In this document: in pieces, positions 1-7,133 of the stretch
How the letters are laid out: each line of letters starts with the position of its first letter
Position numbering within the stretch: the first letter of the stretch is position 1
Source: an uncultured Alphaproteobacteria bacterium
Lineage (GTDB): Bacteria > Pseudomonadota > Alphaproteobacteria > Caulobacterales > Parvularculaceae
DNA length: 8,015 nucleotides
Assembly: GCA_938003575.1 (NCBI GenBank)
Contig: CALKYG010000181.1
Coordinates: 1-8,015 of the forward strand
Reading direction: 5' to 3'
The notes under the pieces: generated by a model
The model's input: the letters and a program-made list of their open reading frames with translations, nothing else
The model's database searches: none
What the model was told of the DNA's origin: nothing
Made by a program: the position numbers and the translations under genes

Positions 1-1398
1 TTTCATCTGTTCGAAAGACATCGAATAACGGTCCCGCCCGGGAAGATATTGCACCATCCCGAGCGCGCGTCCGCGCGGAATGATGGTCGCCTTGTGCACG
101 GGATCATTGCCGGGCACGGAAAGGCCGACAAGCGCGTGCCCAGCCTCGTGATAGGCGGTTAGCGTTTTCTCTTCCTCGGTCATCGCCATCGAACGGCGCT
201 CGGCGCCCATCAAAACCTTATCCTTGGCGTCGTCGAATTCCTTTGACGTGACGAAGCGTTTGCCTCGCCGCGCGGCGAGGAGCGCCGCCTCGTTCACGAT
301 ATTGGCGAGGTCGGCGCCGGAAAATCCGGGCGTGCCGCGAGCAATGGTTCTGAGATTTACATCCGGCGCCAGCGGCACTTTTTTGGCGTGCACGTTCAGG
401 ATTTTCTCGCGGCCGACTACGTCCGGATTCGGAACGACGACCTGGCGGTCGAAACGGCCGGGACGCAAAAGCGCAGGATCCAGCACATCCGGGCGGTTTG
501 TTGCGGCGATAAGGATGATCCCCTCGTTCGATTCAAAACCATCCATCTCGACCAGAAGCTGGTTCAACGTCTGCTCACGCTCATCGTTGCCGCCGCCGAG
601 ACCTGCGCCGCGATGACGGCCGACTGCGTCGATCTCGTCGATGAAGATAATGCAGGGTGCGTTCTTTTTTGCTTGATCAAACATGTCGCGCACGCGGGAC
701 GCGCCGACGCCGACAAACATTTCAACGAAGTCGGACCCTGAGATCGTGAAAAACGGCACATTGGCCTCGCCGGCGATCGCACGCGCGAGCAAAGTCTTGC
801 CGGTGCCGGGCGGTCCGACGAGCAGCGCGCCTTTCGGGATCTTCCCTCCGAGGCGCTGAAACTTCATCGGGTCCTTCAGGTATTCGACGATCTCCTCGAG
901 TTCTTCCTTCGCCTCGTCGATGCCGGCGACATCCTCGAAAGTCACGCGCCCCTGACGCTCGGTCAAAAGTTTCGCACGGCTCTTGCCGAAGCCCATCGCC
1001 TTGCCGCCCGCGCCCTGCATCTGGCGCACGACGAAAAAGAAGAAGGCGAGGAAAATGATGAACGGCAAGATGTTGAACAGAACGGAAAGTAGCAGCGGAA
1101 GCTGCTCCTCAGGGCGGATCTGAGTCTGAGCGCCCGCTTGATTGAGCCGGTCGGCGACCGCGACGCCGGACCCTTCGGGAATCGCGGTGACGAAAGGCTT
1201 GCCGTCGTCCAACATCCCTTTGACGTTGCCCTTGTCGATTTCGGCAAGTTTGATTTCGCCCGCGTCGATTTTCGCCACGAATTCCGAATAGGAGAGGCGT
1301 GTCGGCGTCGGACCCGGCTTTGAAAATTCAAAGCGCTGCAACGCAATGATGAAGAAGACGAAGACAAGGCCCCAAATGAGGAGGTTGCGTCCGTTCAT
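1..1398 (-). CDS. ftsH: ATP-dependent zinc metalloprotease FtsH (5' part; C-terminus off the left edge)
   Basis: FtsH is a membrane-anchored AAA+ protease that extracts and degrades misfolded membrane proteins and short-lived regulators. The 466 residues present read as FtsH throughout. There is a first membrane helix at about residues 5-20, a periplasmic segment, and a second helix at about 101-124. The AAA+ domain has Walker A GPPGTGKT at 195-202, pore loop FVGVG at 228-232, Walker B IIFIDE at 250-255, and the second region of homology with arginines 312, 315 and 318 in LLRPGRFDR. The zinc site HEAGH is at 417-421. The third zinc ligand and the rest of the protease domain lie beyond the edge (family length is about 610-650). 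The ATG at 1398 is preceded by GGAAAGGAA at a good distance. It follows tilS after an 89-bp gap, so it may be co-transcribed or have its own promoter; I could not pick a convincing one. Confidence 0.98.
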   Translation of the reverse strand, partial: MNGRNLLIWGLVFVFFIIALQRFEFSKPGPTPTRLSYSEFVAKIDAGEIKLAEIDKGNVKGMLDDGKPFVTAIPEGSGVAVADRLNQAGAQTQIRPEEQLPLLLSVLFNILPFIIFLAFFFFVVRQMQGAGGKAMGFGKSRAKLLTERQGRVTFEDVAGIDEAKEELEEIVEYLKDPMKFQRLGGKIPKGALLVGPPGTGKTLLARAIAGEANVPFFTISGSDFVEMFVGVGASRVRDMFDQAKKNAPCIIFIDEIDAVGRHRGAGLGGGNDEREQTLNQLLVEMDGFESNEGIILIAATNRPDVLDPALLRPGRFDRQVVVPNPDVVGREKILNVHAKKVPLAPDVNLRTIARGTPGFSGADLANIVNEAALLAARRGKRFVTSKEFDDAKDKVLMGAERRSMAMTEEEKTLTAYHEAGHALVGLSVPGNDPVHKATIIPRGRALGMVQYLPGRDRYSMSFEQMK

Positions 1399-1487
1399 CC
1401 AAAGTTCCTTTCCGGGCAGGCGTTGAGAATAGAAGATAGGTGTTAAGGAAGCCCGGCGCCACGGGCCAGCATCACAATTATGTAATT
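1399..1487 (-). other. tilS-ftsH intergenic region with a small hairpin
   Basis: This 89-bp gap carries a short inverted repeat just after the tilS stop: 5-bp arms gcccg (1451-1455) and cgggc (1462-1466) around a 6-base loop, followed on the transcribed minus strand by TTCCTT. The stem is short and the T-tract is interrupted, so it is a weak terminator candidate at best. The ftsH ribosome binding site lies at the other end. No clear -35/-10 pair stands out. Confidence 0.35.
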
Positions 1488-2768
1488 TCATTGAAAGCGG
1501 TTAACCCGGCGGTAAAACCGCTCGGCCGCAAGCGCCTCGAACCCATCGGATTCGCCCGGAATAGCCGCGACAACCGGGCCCATGAACAGCGCTGGCGCGC
1601 CGATGGCGGAAGGCGCAAGACCATGGCGCGAAATCGCTGCGGCGTCGAGCGGCCGGATTTCTGCCGGCGCGCCAAGCCGGTTTTCGACAATGAAACGCCT
1701 GTCCCAAAGGGACCGCCTGCGATCGCCGAGCGGGACCGGCGCCGCCGGAGCAACGCCGGCGCGGCCGAACAGTGCGGCAGGCTCCCGCCGGATGCGGATC
1801 GCCTCGCCCGATCTCTCAATGATGGCCCCGCCAAGTGTCGCCGCGGCGCCTGCGCTCGCCGAAGCGAGCGCCTCCTTCGCAGCTTGCAGAGCCGGCGGGT
1901 ATTCGCCGCCGCCGACTGCAAAGACGAGCCGGGCGATCAGACCCCGGTCCTGCGCCGTCGCCGTCGCCGCCAGAGTCGCCGTCCCGAATGCGCAGAAGCG
2001 TCCGTCAAGCACCTGGAAGCGTTTATTTTCCGCGGCTTCGATCCTGTCGGCTTCAATACGCATCGCATCCGCAGTCCGCAGGAGCGCTTCGACAACCGCG
2101 ACTCCGGCCGCCTCGAGATGTGCGAGGCGATGACGGACGCGAATGCGCTCGAATTTCAGATTCTCATTGCTTGGGTCTTTGACGAAGGACGACCCGGTCA
2201 CACGCAAATAGGAGCGCAGCGCCGCCCGCCGCACCCTCAGGAACGGTCGCAAAAGCTGAACTGGTTTCGACGCGCCGGCGGCGATCAACGATTTTTCCGC
2301 CATGCCGGCGAGACCGCGCGGGCCTGACCCGCGCGCTCGACGCATAAAGACCGTTTCTGCCTGATCCTCGGCGGTATGCGCGACGACGACCGCCTCCGCG
2401 TCAACCTTGCTCGCGTAGTCCGCCAACAGGCGATAGCGCGCCGCCCGCGCCGCCGCCTGCACGCCGCCGCGGGGCTTTTCGCCCTCCCAACTGAGGATGG
2501 CGTGCCGAAAACCCAGCTCACGCGCTGCGTCCGCGACGGTCTCCGCTTCCTCGCGCGAGCCCGGCCGCAGGCCATGATCGACGGTCGCGATTTCGAAGTC
2601 GGCGACATCCTCTCTTGCGAGATCAGCGGCAAGGCGCATCATCGCCATAGAGTCGGCGCCGCCCGAGACGGCAAGCAGCGCGCGGCGGGGCGCGATCACG
2701 CGCATCCAGAAGGCGCGGAAGCCCGCCGAAAGATCCGCCATGGTCCCGCAGTCTGAAGGACCGTCCAC
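1488..2768 (-). CDS. tilS: tRNA(Ile)-lysidine synthetase TilS
   Basis: TilS uses ATP and lysine to convert C34 of the CAU-anticodon tRNA-Ile into lysidine, so that the tRNA reads AUA instead of AUG; it is normally essential and cytoplasmic. The 426-residue protein has the N-type ATP pyrophosphatase P-loop SGGADS at 35-40, DHGLR at 64-68, HTAEDQAET at 131-139, [11 protein letters not shown] at 146-156, and the DPSNEN...RVRHRL segment at about 198-215. All are TilS family hallmarks. Total length is close to the E. coli protein (about 430). The C-terminal part is much less conserved but of normal size. The start is uncertain: a GTG at 2768 lies 3 bases after the cpoB stop, and an ATG at 2741 (417 residues, beginning MADLSAGF) would also keep all motifs. 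Neither has a strong Shine-Dalgarno sequence. The tight spacing implies co-transcription and possibly translational coupling with cpoB. Confidence 0.95.
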   Translation of the reverse strand: MDGPSDCGTMADLSAGFRAFWMRVIAPRRALLAVSGGADSMAMMRLAADLAREDVADFEIATVDHGLRPGSREEAETVADAARELGFRHAILSWEGEKPRGGVQAAARAARYRLLADYASKVDAEAVVVAHTAEDQAETVFMRRARGSGPRGLAGMAEKSLIAAGASKPVQLLRPFLRVRRAALRSYLRVTGSSFVKDPSNENLKFERIRVRHRLAHLEAAGVAVVEALLRTADAMRIEADRIEAAENKRFQVLDGRFCAFGTATLAATATAQDRGLIARLVFAVGGGEYPPALQAAKEALASASAGAAATLGGAIIERSGEAIRIRREPAALFGRAGVAPAAPVPLGDRRRSLWDRRFIVENRLGAPAEIRPLDAAAISRHGLAPSAIGAPALFMGPVVAAIPGESDGFEALAAERFYRRVNRFQ

Positions 2769-2771
2769 TGC

Positions 2772-3530
2772 CTATTTGCAGTTGATTCGCGACATCTCAA
2801 CGTCGGTGCGTTGCAGGACGGCTGGCGTCGCGGAGGGATATTTCGCCTTAAGCGTCTTGAAGACCTTGCAAGCTTCCGTCGTTTGATTAAGCCGCGAGAA
2901 TGCGGTGCCGAGCTTTAGATAGGCTTCTGCGCCGCGCGCGCTGTTAGGATAAGCGCGGATGAAGGCGATGAACGTGTCCGCCGCTTCAGTGTTTTTTGAG
3001 GACGCGAGATAGACTTCGCCAAGGCGGAAACGCGCATCCGCAGCGCGCGGGTGGCTTGGAAAGGCCTCGAGAAACTTCACGAACGCCGCCTCGGCGCGGA
3101 CGTAATCGCTGGTTATGAGAAAGTCCGAGGCGTAGGCATAGGCGGCCTCTGGATCAAGCGGCAGCGAGATTGCAGGCGCAGCGGATTGTGAACGTGCGAT
3201 CTCGTCAGCGATCGGATCACTGTCCGCCGCTCCGAGGGCGACCGGTCCGCCGACGCTTTCGCCGGCAAGCGCCGCGCTGACCGAATCAAGGCGCGCGCGG
3301 GTCAATTCAAGCTCGTGGGTCAATTCCTCGACCCGCCCAGTGAGCACACGCACTTCCGTTTCAAGCCGGTCGATCTTCGCATTTGCGTTCAGCGCGGCTG
3401 GTGAGGCCGCCTGCAACTCCGCGACGGCCGCCTCTAGCATTTCGACCCGATCTTTCGTGCCGGCCGCCGCCGGGGCCGCTGTCAGCGCGAGGGCGCCGAG
3501 CAAGAGCGCAATTCGGTGTGTGATACGCAT
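2772..3530 (-). CDS. cpoB: Tol-Pal cell division coordinator CpoB (YbgF), periplasmic TPR protein
   Basis: CpoB is a periplasmic protein that, in E. coli, binds TolA and coordinates outer-membrane constriction with septal peptidoglycan synthesis. From the ATG at 3530 it is 252 residues. A Sec signal peptide ends near AAPAAAG (residues 19-24). A heptad-like coiled-coil region follows at about 26-88, then a low-complexity linker to about 125, then three tetratricopeptide-like repeats at about 127-160, 164-197 and 201-234. This is the expected YbgF order: trimerising coiled coil, then TPR. An in-frame GTG at 3548 would add six residues, but AAAGGA lies within those codons at the right distance from the ATG, so the ATG is preferred. 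Two cysteines (221 and 251) near the C-terminus could form a disulfide; this is inference. It follows pal after a 144-bp gap containing a terminator-like hairpin, and tilS starts immediately after it. Confidence 0.93.
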   Translation of the reverse strand: MRITHRIALLLGALALTAAPAAAGTKDRVEMLEAAVAELQAASPAALNANAKIDRLETEVRVLTGRVEELTHELELTRARLDSVSAALAGESVGGPVALGAADSDPIADEIARSQSAAPAISLPLDPEAAYAYASDFLITSDYVRAEAAFVKFLEAFPSHPRAADARFRLGEVYLASSKNTEAADTFIAFIRAYPNSARGAEAYLKLGTAFSRLNQTTEACKVFKTLKAKYPSATPAVLQRTDVEMSRINCK

Positions 3531-3610
3531 GCTGATAATTCCTTTCACCGCGCAGCGAAGAAGTCCAATACCGCGAGTCCTTGGCGCGCTGAGGCGGCTT
3601 TTCTAAGGCG

Positions 3611-3652
3611 AAAACAGGAAAGCGCGCCAGCCTGTCCGGCCGACGCGCCCTC
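3611..3652 (-). terminator. Rho-independent terminator-like hairpin between pal and cpoB
   Basis: On the transcribed minus strand, the arms GCGCGTCGGCC (3648-3638) and GGCTGGCGCGC (3632-3622) pair along 11 positions, with two G-U pairs, around a 5-base loop GGACA. Pairing can extend outward by up to four more positions, two of them G-U. The stem is followed by TTTCCTGTTTT (3621-3611). The stem is strong; the T-tract is interrupted. It would end or attenuate transcripts about 25-65 bases after the pal stop, lowering cpoB-tilS-ftsH expression relative to pal. This reading comes from sequence only, with no folding calculation. Confidence 0.65.
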
Positions 3653-3674
3653 TGGAACTTGCGATGTTCGAGCC

Positions 3675-4181
3675 TTACGCGCCGACGTTGACGATGGTCG
3701 ACGTAGCGTTTCGGTTCAACGACCACGCTTCTTCGGTCGAACGCGGATCGATCGGACGCTCCTTACCATAGGAAACCGTCGTGATGCGCGAAGAATCGAC
3801 ACCCATGCTGACGAGATAGGCGCGGGCCGCTTCGGCCCGGCGCGCGCCGAGTGCGAGGTTGTACTCGCGCGTGCCGCGTTCGTCACAATTGCCCGAGACC
3901 TGAATGCGGACATTCGGGTATTGCTTCAGGAAATCCGCCTGACGCTGCAGTGTCGACTGCGCTTGCGCGGTCAGCGAATACTGGTCGTAACCGAAGAAAA
4001 CGCGGTGGCCGACATTCTGCTCCAGATCGTCCTGGCTTCCGGCGACAATCGAGCTGACCGATGTGCCCGCATTGTCTGTCGCGGCGACGTCAGGACCTGT
4101 CGACTTCGTACTCGAACAGGCGGCGGCGAGCGCCATCAGACCGGCGACGCCCATCAACTTCATTGAATCATTCACCTTCAT
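3675..4181 (-). CDS. pal: Peptidoglycan-associated lipoprotein Pal
   Basis: Pal is an outer-membrane lipoprotein whose OmpA-like domain binds the meso-diaminopimelate stem of peptidoglycan and which interacts with TolB. The 168-residue product has a lipoprotein signal ending in ALAAAC, predicting lipidation at Cys22. The residues after it are Ser-Ser rather than Asp, in line with outer-membrane sorting. The -3 position is Ala, less usual than Leu but tolerated. The OmpA-like domain spans about 57-165 with GNCDERGTREYNLALGARRA at 97-116, the peptidoglycan-binding signature. Cys99 inside that signature would be a second cysteine besides the lipidated one. Start choice: the ATG at 4181 has AAGGA only two bases upstream but GGAG further back; an ATG at 4163 (MKLMGV) has AAGGTG nine bases upstream and still leaves a short signal peptide. 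It is separated from tolB by 264 bp, the largest gap in the cluster. Confidence 0.96.
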   Translation of the reverse strand: MKVNDSMKLMGVAGLMALAAACSSTKSTGPDVAATDNAGTSVSSIVAGSQDDLEQNVGHRVFFGYDQYSLTAQAQSTLQRQADFLKQYPNVRIQVSGNCDERGTREYNLALGARRAEAARAYLVSMGVDSSRITTVSYGKERPIDPRSTEEAWSLNRNATSTIVNVGA

Positions 4182-4445
4182 TTTCCTTCGTGCTCCACTC
4201 GGTGCGAGGCCTCGCGCGCGCGCCCCAGCTTGCCCCTGCTATATCCAGTTTGTGACGGGAGAATGGACTGTCTTCCGTCCGCCACCCCTATCGCCCTTCG
4301 CCGCGACGCTGCCTGACAATCATTAAAATTGCCTGACAACGCGCAGCTGTCAGCAACCTAATGAGCGCCGGCGCGGCGATCAAGCAGAACCGGTACGGGA
4401 TCAAAATGAAAACGCCGTACAGGTGAGAGTTAAGCGCCGCCACAA
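4182..4445 (-). promoter_or_regulatory. tolB-pal intergenic region, probable pal leader/regulatory region
   Basis: This 264-bp stretch holds no convincing gene. It contains a pair of identical 10-bp direct repeats (annotated separately), an inverted repeat gtacgg (4393-4398) / ccgtac (4415-4420) with a 16-base loop soon after the tolB stop, a 12-bp perfect palindrome gcgaggcctcgc (4204-4215), and an alternating CG run at 4213-4223. On the minus strand a GGATATAGC element (4246-4238) could be a -10 region, but I find no good -35 at the right distance. Its length and repeat content suggest that pal has its own promoter or a regulated leader. That is inference. Confidence 0.45.
4310..4339 (-). 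repeat. Two 10-bp direct repeats spaced 20 bp apart, upstream of pal
   Basis: The minus strand reads TTGTCAGGCA at 4339-4330 and again at 4319-4310, separated by a 10-bp AT-rich spacer. The start-to-start distance of 20 bp is about two helical turns, so both copies face the same side of the DNA, as in many tandem binding sites. A further TGTCAG element in the opposite orientation lies at 4349-4354 of the plus strand. The repeats end about 130 bases before the pal start. The binding protein, if any, is unknown. Confidence 0.5.
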
Positions 4446-5774
4446 CTAGGGAAGCGGCGGCGACCAGGCCGGGTCCGACGAATCGCCCGGCGTCCGGACG
4501 CGCCGGAGGTTGCGTCCCGTAAGGTCGACCGACCAAAGGGTCGGACCCGACCCTGGCGAGGCTTCCCGGAAGAACATGATCACGCGCCCGTTCGGCGCCC
4601 AGGTCGGGCCCTCGTCAAGATAGCTCTCGGTCAAGAGCCGCTCGCCTGTGCCATCGGGACGGATGACCCCGATGTAGAACCGCCCTTGGTAAAGGCGCGT
4701 GAAGGCGATGAGATCGCCCCGCGGCGACCATACCGGCGTCTGATAGCGTCCGTCGCCAAACGTGATCCGCGTCGGCGCCGATCCGTCGGCGTTCATCACA
4801 TAAATCTGCTCGGCGCCGCCACGGTCGGAGGTAAAGGCGATCCGCCGGCCGTCCGGCGACATGGTCGGCGACGTGTCGATACCCGGATTGTCGGTGAGGC
4901 GCGTCAGGCGCCGCGTCGCAAGCTCCATCATAAAGACATCGGAATTGCCGGCACGCTCCATCGACATCAGTACGCGTGTCCCGTCGGGCGTGAACCGCGG
5001 CGCGAAGGTCATGCCGCGGAAGGTTCCGAGCTGTTCCTGTTCACCCGTCTCGATATTGAAGAGATAGACTTGGCCCGGCCTGTTGTCGAAGAGGGCCATG
5101 TAAGTGATCTGCTGCTGCGTCGGCGAAAAGCGCGGCGTCAGCGCCTGATAGTTGAGGCCGTCGGTCAGCAGCACCGGATTGGCGCCGTCCTGATCCATGA
5201 TCATGAGGCGCTTTGTGCGTTTTTCCTTCGGACCCGTTTCATGCACGAACACGACGCGCGTGTCGAAATAGCCTTCCTCGCCTGTCAGCGACTTGTAGAC
5301 GAAATCAGCGACCTTGTGCGCGGCGCGGCGCCAATTGTCAGCCGGCGTCTTGAAGGAAACGGCGCCCAATTGCTCGTTTGAATAGACGTCCCAGACGCGC
5401 GTTGCGACCTCGATCCGCCCGTCCGGCGTCCGTCGCACTTCACCGGCGACGAGTACCTGCGCGTTGATAATGCGCCAGTCGGGAAAGCGCGGTCGGACAT
5501 CGACGCTGGCAAGGCGTTCGACATAAGCGCGCTGATCGATGACGCTGAACAGCCCCGAACGGTCGAGGTCCGCCATGATGACGCTGGTGATGTCGCGTCC
5601 GAGGCCCTGCAGGTCATTGTCGCTGCCGATGAAATCAGGAACGGCGACCGGCATCGGCTCGACATTAGCCTGCGTGATATCGATCCTGACCCGCGCGCCG
5701 GCAGGCGCCGAGAACCCTAGAAAAGCCGCAAGTAATGCAGCCGCCGCCCTTGCCAACATGTCTCTTCTGATCAT
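4446..5774 (-). CDS. tolB: Tol-Pal system beta-propeller protein TolB
   Basis: TolB is a periplasmic protein that binds Pal through its propeller and TolA through its N-terminal strand, cycling Pal on and off peptidoglycan. From the ATG at 5774 it is 442 residues (E. coli about 430). The signal peptide is MIRRDMLAR plus an alanine/leucine stretch, ending in PAGA at 24-27, so the mature protein would begin RVRIDI, matching the usual TolB N-terminus. An alpha/beta domain covers about 28-160. A six-bladed propeller follows, with PD40-type motifs at about 214 (PRFSP), 259 (PRFTP), 303 (PTMSPDG), 348 (PVWSP), 390 (PTWAPNG) and 435 (PAWSP). An in-frame GTG at 5795 would add seven polar residues without a nearby Shine-Dalgarno, so the ATG is preferred; GGGAA lies just upstream of it. 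The n-region RRDML resembles a Tat motif. An 85-bp gap with a GC-rich hairpin separates it from tolA. Confidence 0.96.
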   Translation of the reverse strand: MIRRDMLARAAAALLAAFLGFSAPAGARVRIDITQANVEPMPVAVPDFIGSDNDLQGLGRDITSVIMADLDRSGLFSVIDQRAYVERLASVDVRPRFPDWRIINAQVLVAGEVRRTPDGRIEVATRVWDVYSNEQLGAVSFKTPADNWRRAAHKVADFVYKSLTGEEGYFDTRVVFVHETGPKEKRTKRLMIMDQDGANPVLLTDGLNYQALTPRFSPTQQQITYMALFDNRPGQVYLFNIETGEQEQLGTFRGMTFAPRFTPDGTRVLMSMERAGNSDVFMMELATRRLTRLTDNPGIDTSPTMSPDGRRIAFTSDRGGAEQIYVMNADGSAPTRITFGDGRYQTPVWSPRGDLIAFTRLYQGRFYIGVIRPDGTGERLLTESYLDEGPTWAPNGRVIMFFREASPGSGPTLWSVDLTGRNLRRVRTPGDSSDPAWSPPLP

Positions 5775-5822
5775 GCGTTTCCCGTTTGAATGCACCGAAT
5801 GCGCGATTGACCCTAGATGTTC

Positions 5823-5847
5823 CGCGGCGCTGAATTAAGGCGCCGCG
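5823..5847 (-). other. GC-rich hairpin between tolA and tolB
   Basis: Perfect 8-bp inverted repeat: cgcggcgc (5823-5830) and gcgccgcg (5840-5847) around a 9-base AT-rich loop, all within the 85-bp tolA-tolB gap. On the minus strand the stem is followed by GAACATC and not by a T-tract, so it does not look like an intrinsic terminator. It could affect mRNA processing, stability or tolB translation; this is inference. Confidence 0.5.
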
Positions 5848-5859
5848 CGATCAAAACCC

Positions 5860-6675
5860 TTAAAATCCCGCCATGATGCTGGGGTCGAAATTGAGCGTAA
5901 ATGCCTTCCACTCCTGATAGCGCGCGGGATCGAAGAAGTCGTAAGGCTGACAGGCCTGCACAGCCCGGACGGCGTTCTGCTCGGCAACTTTCCAGAACCG
6001 GTTCCCCGAGAGGTTGATCTCCAGCGCGTTGACGACGCGCGGTGCGCCGGACAGCGTCCCGTCGCGGTTAAGGTCGATGTCGATTTCGACGATGAGATTT
6101 TCGGGCTGCGGCGCGCCGATGATAGCGCTTGCATTCCAGCATCGGGACACGGCTGCGCGCATCTTGTCGATCTCGCTCGCGGTGAGGCGGTCGCCGGCGC
6201 CGATCGCTTCCCTGGCGCGGTCCGCGACGATATCCGTATCGCCCGGGTCATCAGCGGCTTGCTGCTGGTTCTTGCGTGACTTGTCTACCAGCGCCTCAAG
6301 CGCATCGAGATCGAGATCTTCGGCCTTTTTCGGCGGAGACTTTTTCGATTCAGGCTTTTTCTCCGGCTCCTTCGTTTTCTCCGGGACGACCGGCGGCGGT
6401 TCATTGTTCGGTTCGGGCGTCTTTTCCTCGACCTTCGGTGGCTCGGGCTTCCTTTCCTCCGGCGGCGCCTTCTTTTCCTCCGGCGGCTTGGGCTTGGGTT
6501 TCGGCGACGCAGCCGGGACGCTGGTTTTCTTGGATAGTTCCGCCTCGCGGATCAACTCTACCGGGATGACCGGCGCTTCGACCACTTTCGTCCGTAGAAA
6601 ATCGGGCAGCGAAACGAACGCGAGCCCGACCGCGCATAGGTGGAGAAGAACGGATGCGAGTACGCCGAAACGCAT
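5860..6675 (-). CDS. tolA: Cell envelope integrity protein TolA (short, proline-rich form)
   Basis: TolA is the inner-membrane-anchored protein that spans the periplasm and transmits TolQR energy to TolB and Pal. The 271 residues show a single N-terminal membrane helix at about 3-23 containing Ser8-x3-His12, the SxxxH pattern by which TolA and TonB contact TolQ/ExbB. A Pro/Lys/Glu-rich linker runs at about 54-120, followed by a short helical stretch to about 160. The compact C-terminal domain covers about 165-271 (TASEIDKMRAAVSRCW onward), with cysteines 179 and 242 that could pair. It is much shorter than E. coli TolA (about 420), lacking the long alanine-rich helix and having a TonB-like linker instead. 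The assignment over TonB rests on its position between tolR and tolB and on the C-terminal domain. The ATG at 6675 lies 23 bp after the tolR stop; the nearest GGAG is rather far upstream, and an in-frame stop excludes earlier starts. Confidence 0.93.
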   Translation of the reverse strand: MRFGVLASVLLHLCAVGLAFVSLPDFLRTKVVEAPVIPVELIREAELSKKTSVPAASPKPKPKPPEEKKAPPEERKPEPPKVEEKTPEPNNEPPPVVPEKTKEPEKKPESKKSPPKKAEDLDLDALEALVDKSRKNQQQAADDPGDTDIVADRAREAIGAGDRLTASEIDKMRAAVSRCWNASAIIGAPQPENLIVEIDIDLNRDGTLSGAPRVVNALEINLSGNRFWKVAEQNAVRAVQACQPYDFFDPARYQEWKAFTLNFDPSIMAGF

Positions 6676-6698
6676 GGAGTCTACTTAAGTTCTCCGCG

Positions 6699-7133
6699 TC
6701 ATTCCAGTTCCCGATCAGTCACGAGTCCGATGCTGCGGAAGCCCGCCGCATTTATTTTTCCCATCACCCGGACAACTTCGCCGTAGGTGCGCGCCTGATC
6801 GCCGCGAATATAGATACGCTGATCATAACCGGCGGTCGCAATCGCTTCGAGCTGCGGCACGAGGCTGTCGATTTCGACCGGCGTCTCCTGCACGAAGATC
6901 GTACCGTCGCCGGTGATTGTGACAGTCAGCGGTTCGCCCTGTTCCGGGATCGGCTGCGCCGCGGTCTCGGGAAGATCAACTGCGACGCCCACGGTCAGCA
7001 GCGGCGCGGCGACCATGAACACGATCAGCAGAACCAGCATGACGTCGACGAGCGGCGTTACGTTGATCTCTGACATCACCTTCGTGCGGCCCGGCTTGTG
7101 GCGATGCGCGCCGCCGCTCATGGAAACGCCCAT
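6699..7133 (-). CDS. tolR: Tol-Pal motor protein TolR (ExbD/TolR family)
   Basis: TolR is the second inner-membrane component of the proton-driven Tol motor. The 144-residue protein (E. coli 142) has a short cytoplasmic N-terminus, then the family signature SEINVTPLVDVMLVLLIVFM at 21-40, a membrane helix at about 26-47, and a periplasmic domain ending in the YGEVVRVMGKINAAGF segment. Asp30 in the helix corresponds to the conserved proton-pathway aspartate (E. coli Asp23). The ATG at 7133 shares one base with the tolQ stop (TGATG) and has AAAGGG eight bases upstream, so translation is probably coupled to tolQ. An internal ATG at codon 5 is a less likely alternative start. Confidence 0.97.
   Translation of the reverse strand: MGVSMSGGAHRHKPGRTKVMSEINVTPLVDVMLVLLIVFMVAAPLLTVGVAVDLPETAAQPIPEQGEPLTVTITGDGTIFVQETPVEIDSLVPQLEAIATAGYDQRIYIRGDQARTYGEVVRVMGKINAAGFRSIGLVTDRELE

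Noticed and set aside
224..741. Plus-strand open frames opposite ftsH
   Set aside because: They are antisense to a strongly conserved AAA+ domain, and their products are low-complexity arginine/serine-rich sequences with no family resemblance.
1440..2327. A 295-codon plus-strand frame opposite tilS
   Set aside because: It is antisense to tilS, whose catalytic motifs are intact. Long antisense frames are common in GC-rich DNA, and the product is arginine-rich without recognisable motifs.
2715..2728. A 14-bp sequence gcggaagcccgccg that recurs at 6735-6748
   Set aside because: Both copies lie within unrelated coding sequences (tilS and tolR) and consist of common codons. Chance is sufficient explanation.
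3575..3579. GANTC (CcrM-type methylation) sites near the cpoB (3575), pal (4165) and tolA (6678) starts
   Set aside because: Five-base sites of this kind occur every few hundred bases by chance, so their presence near three starts is not evidence for cell-cycle methylation control.
4288..4536. An 82-codon minus-strand frame with hydrophobic segments overlapping the 3' end of tolB and running into the tolB-pal gap
   Set aside because: It starts within tolB in another frame, has no recognisable family, and ends across the repeat region. The hydrophobicity is what one expects from this base composition.
5835..5863. TTAAGG/CCTTAA inverted repeat around the tolA stop, considered as a CtrA-like site
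   Set aside because: The spacing does not match the TTAA-N7-TTAA arrangement, and the repeat overlaps the tolA coding end.
6014..6688. A 224-codon plus-strand frame opposite tolA, rich in Ser/Gly/Phe
   Set aside because: The composition mirrors the Pro/Lys/Glu codons of the TolA linker on the opposite strand; it is a shadow frame.
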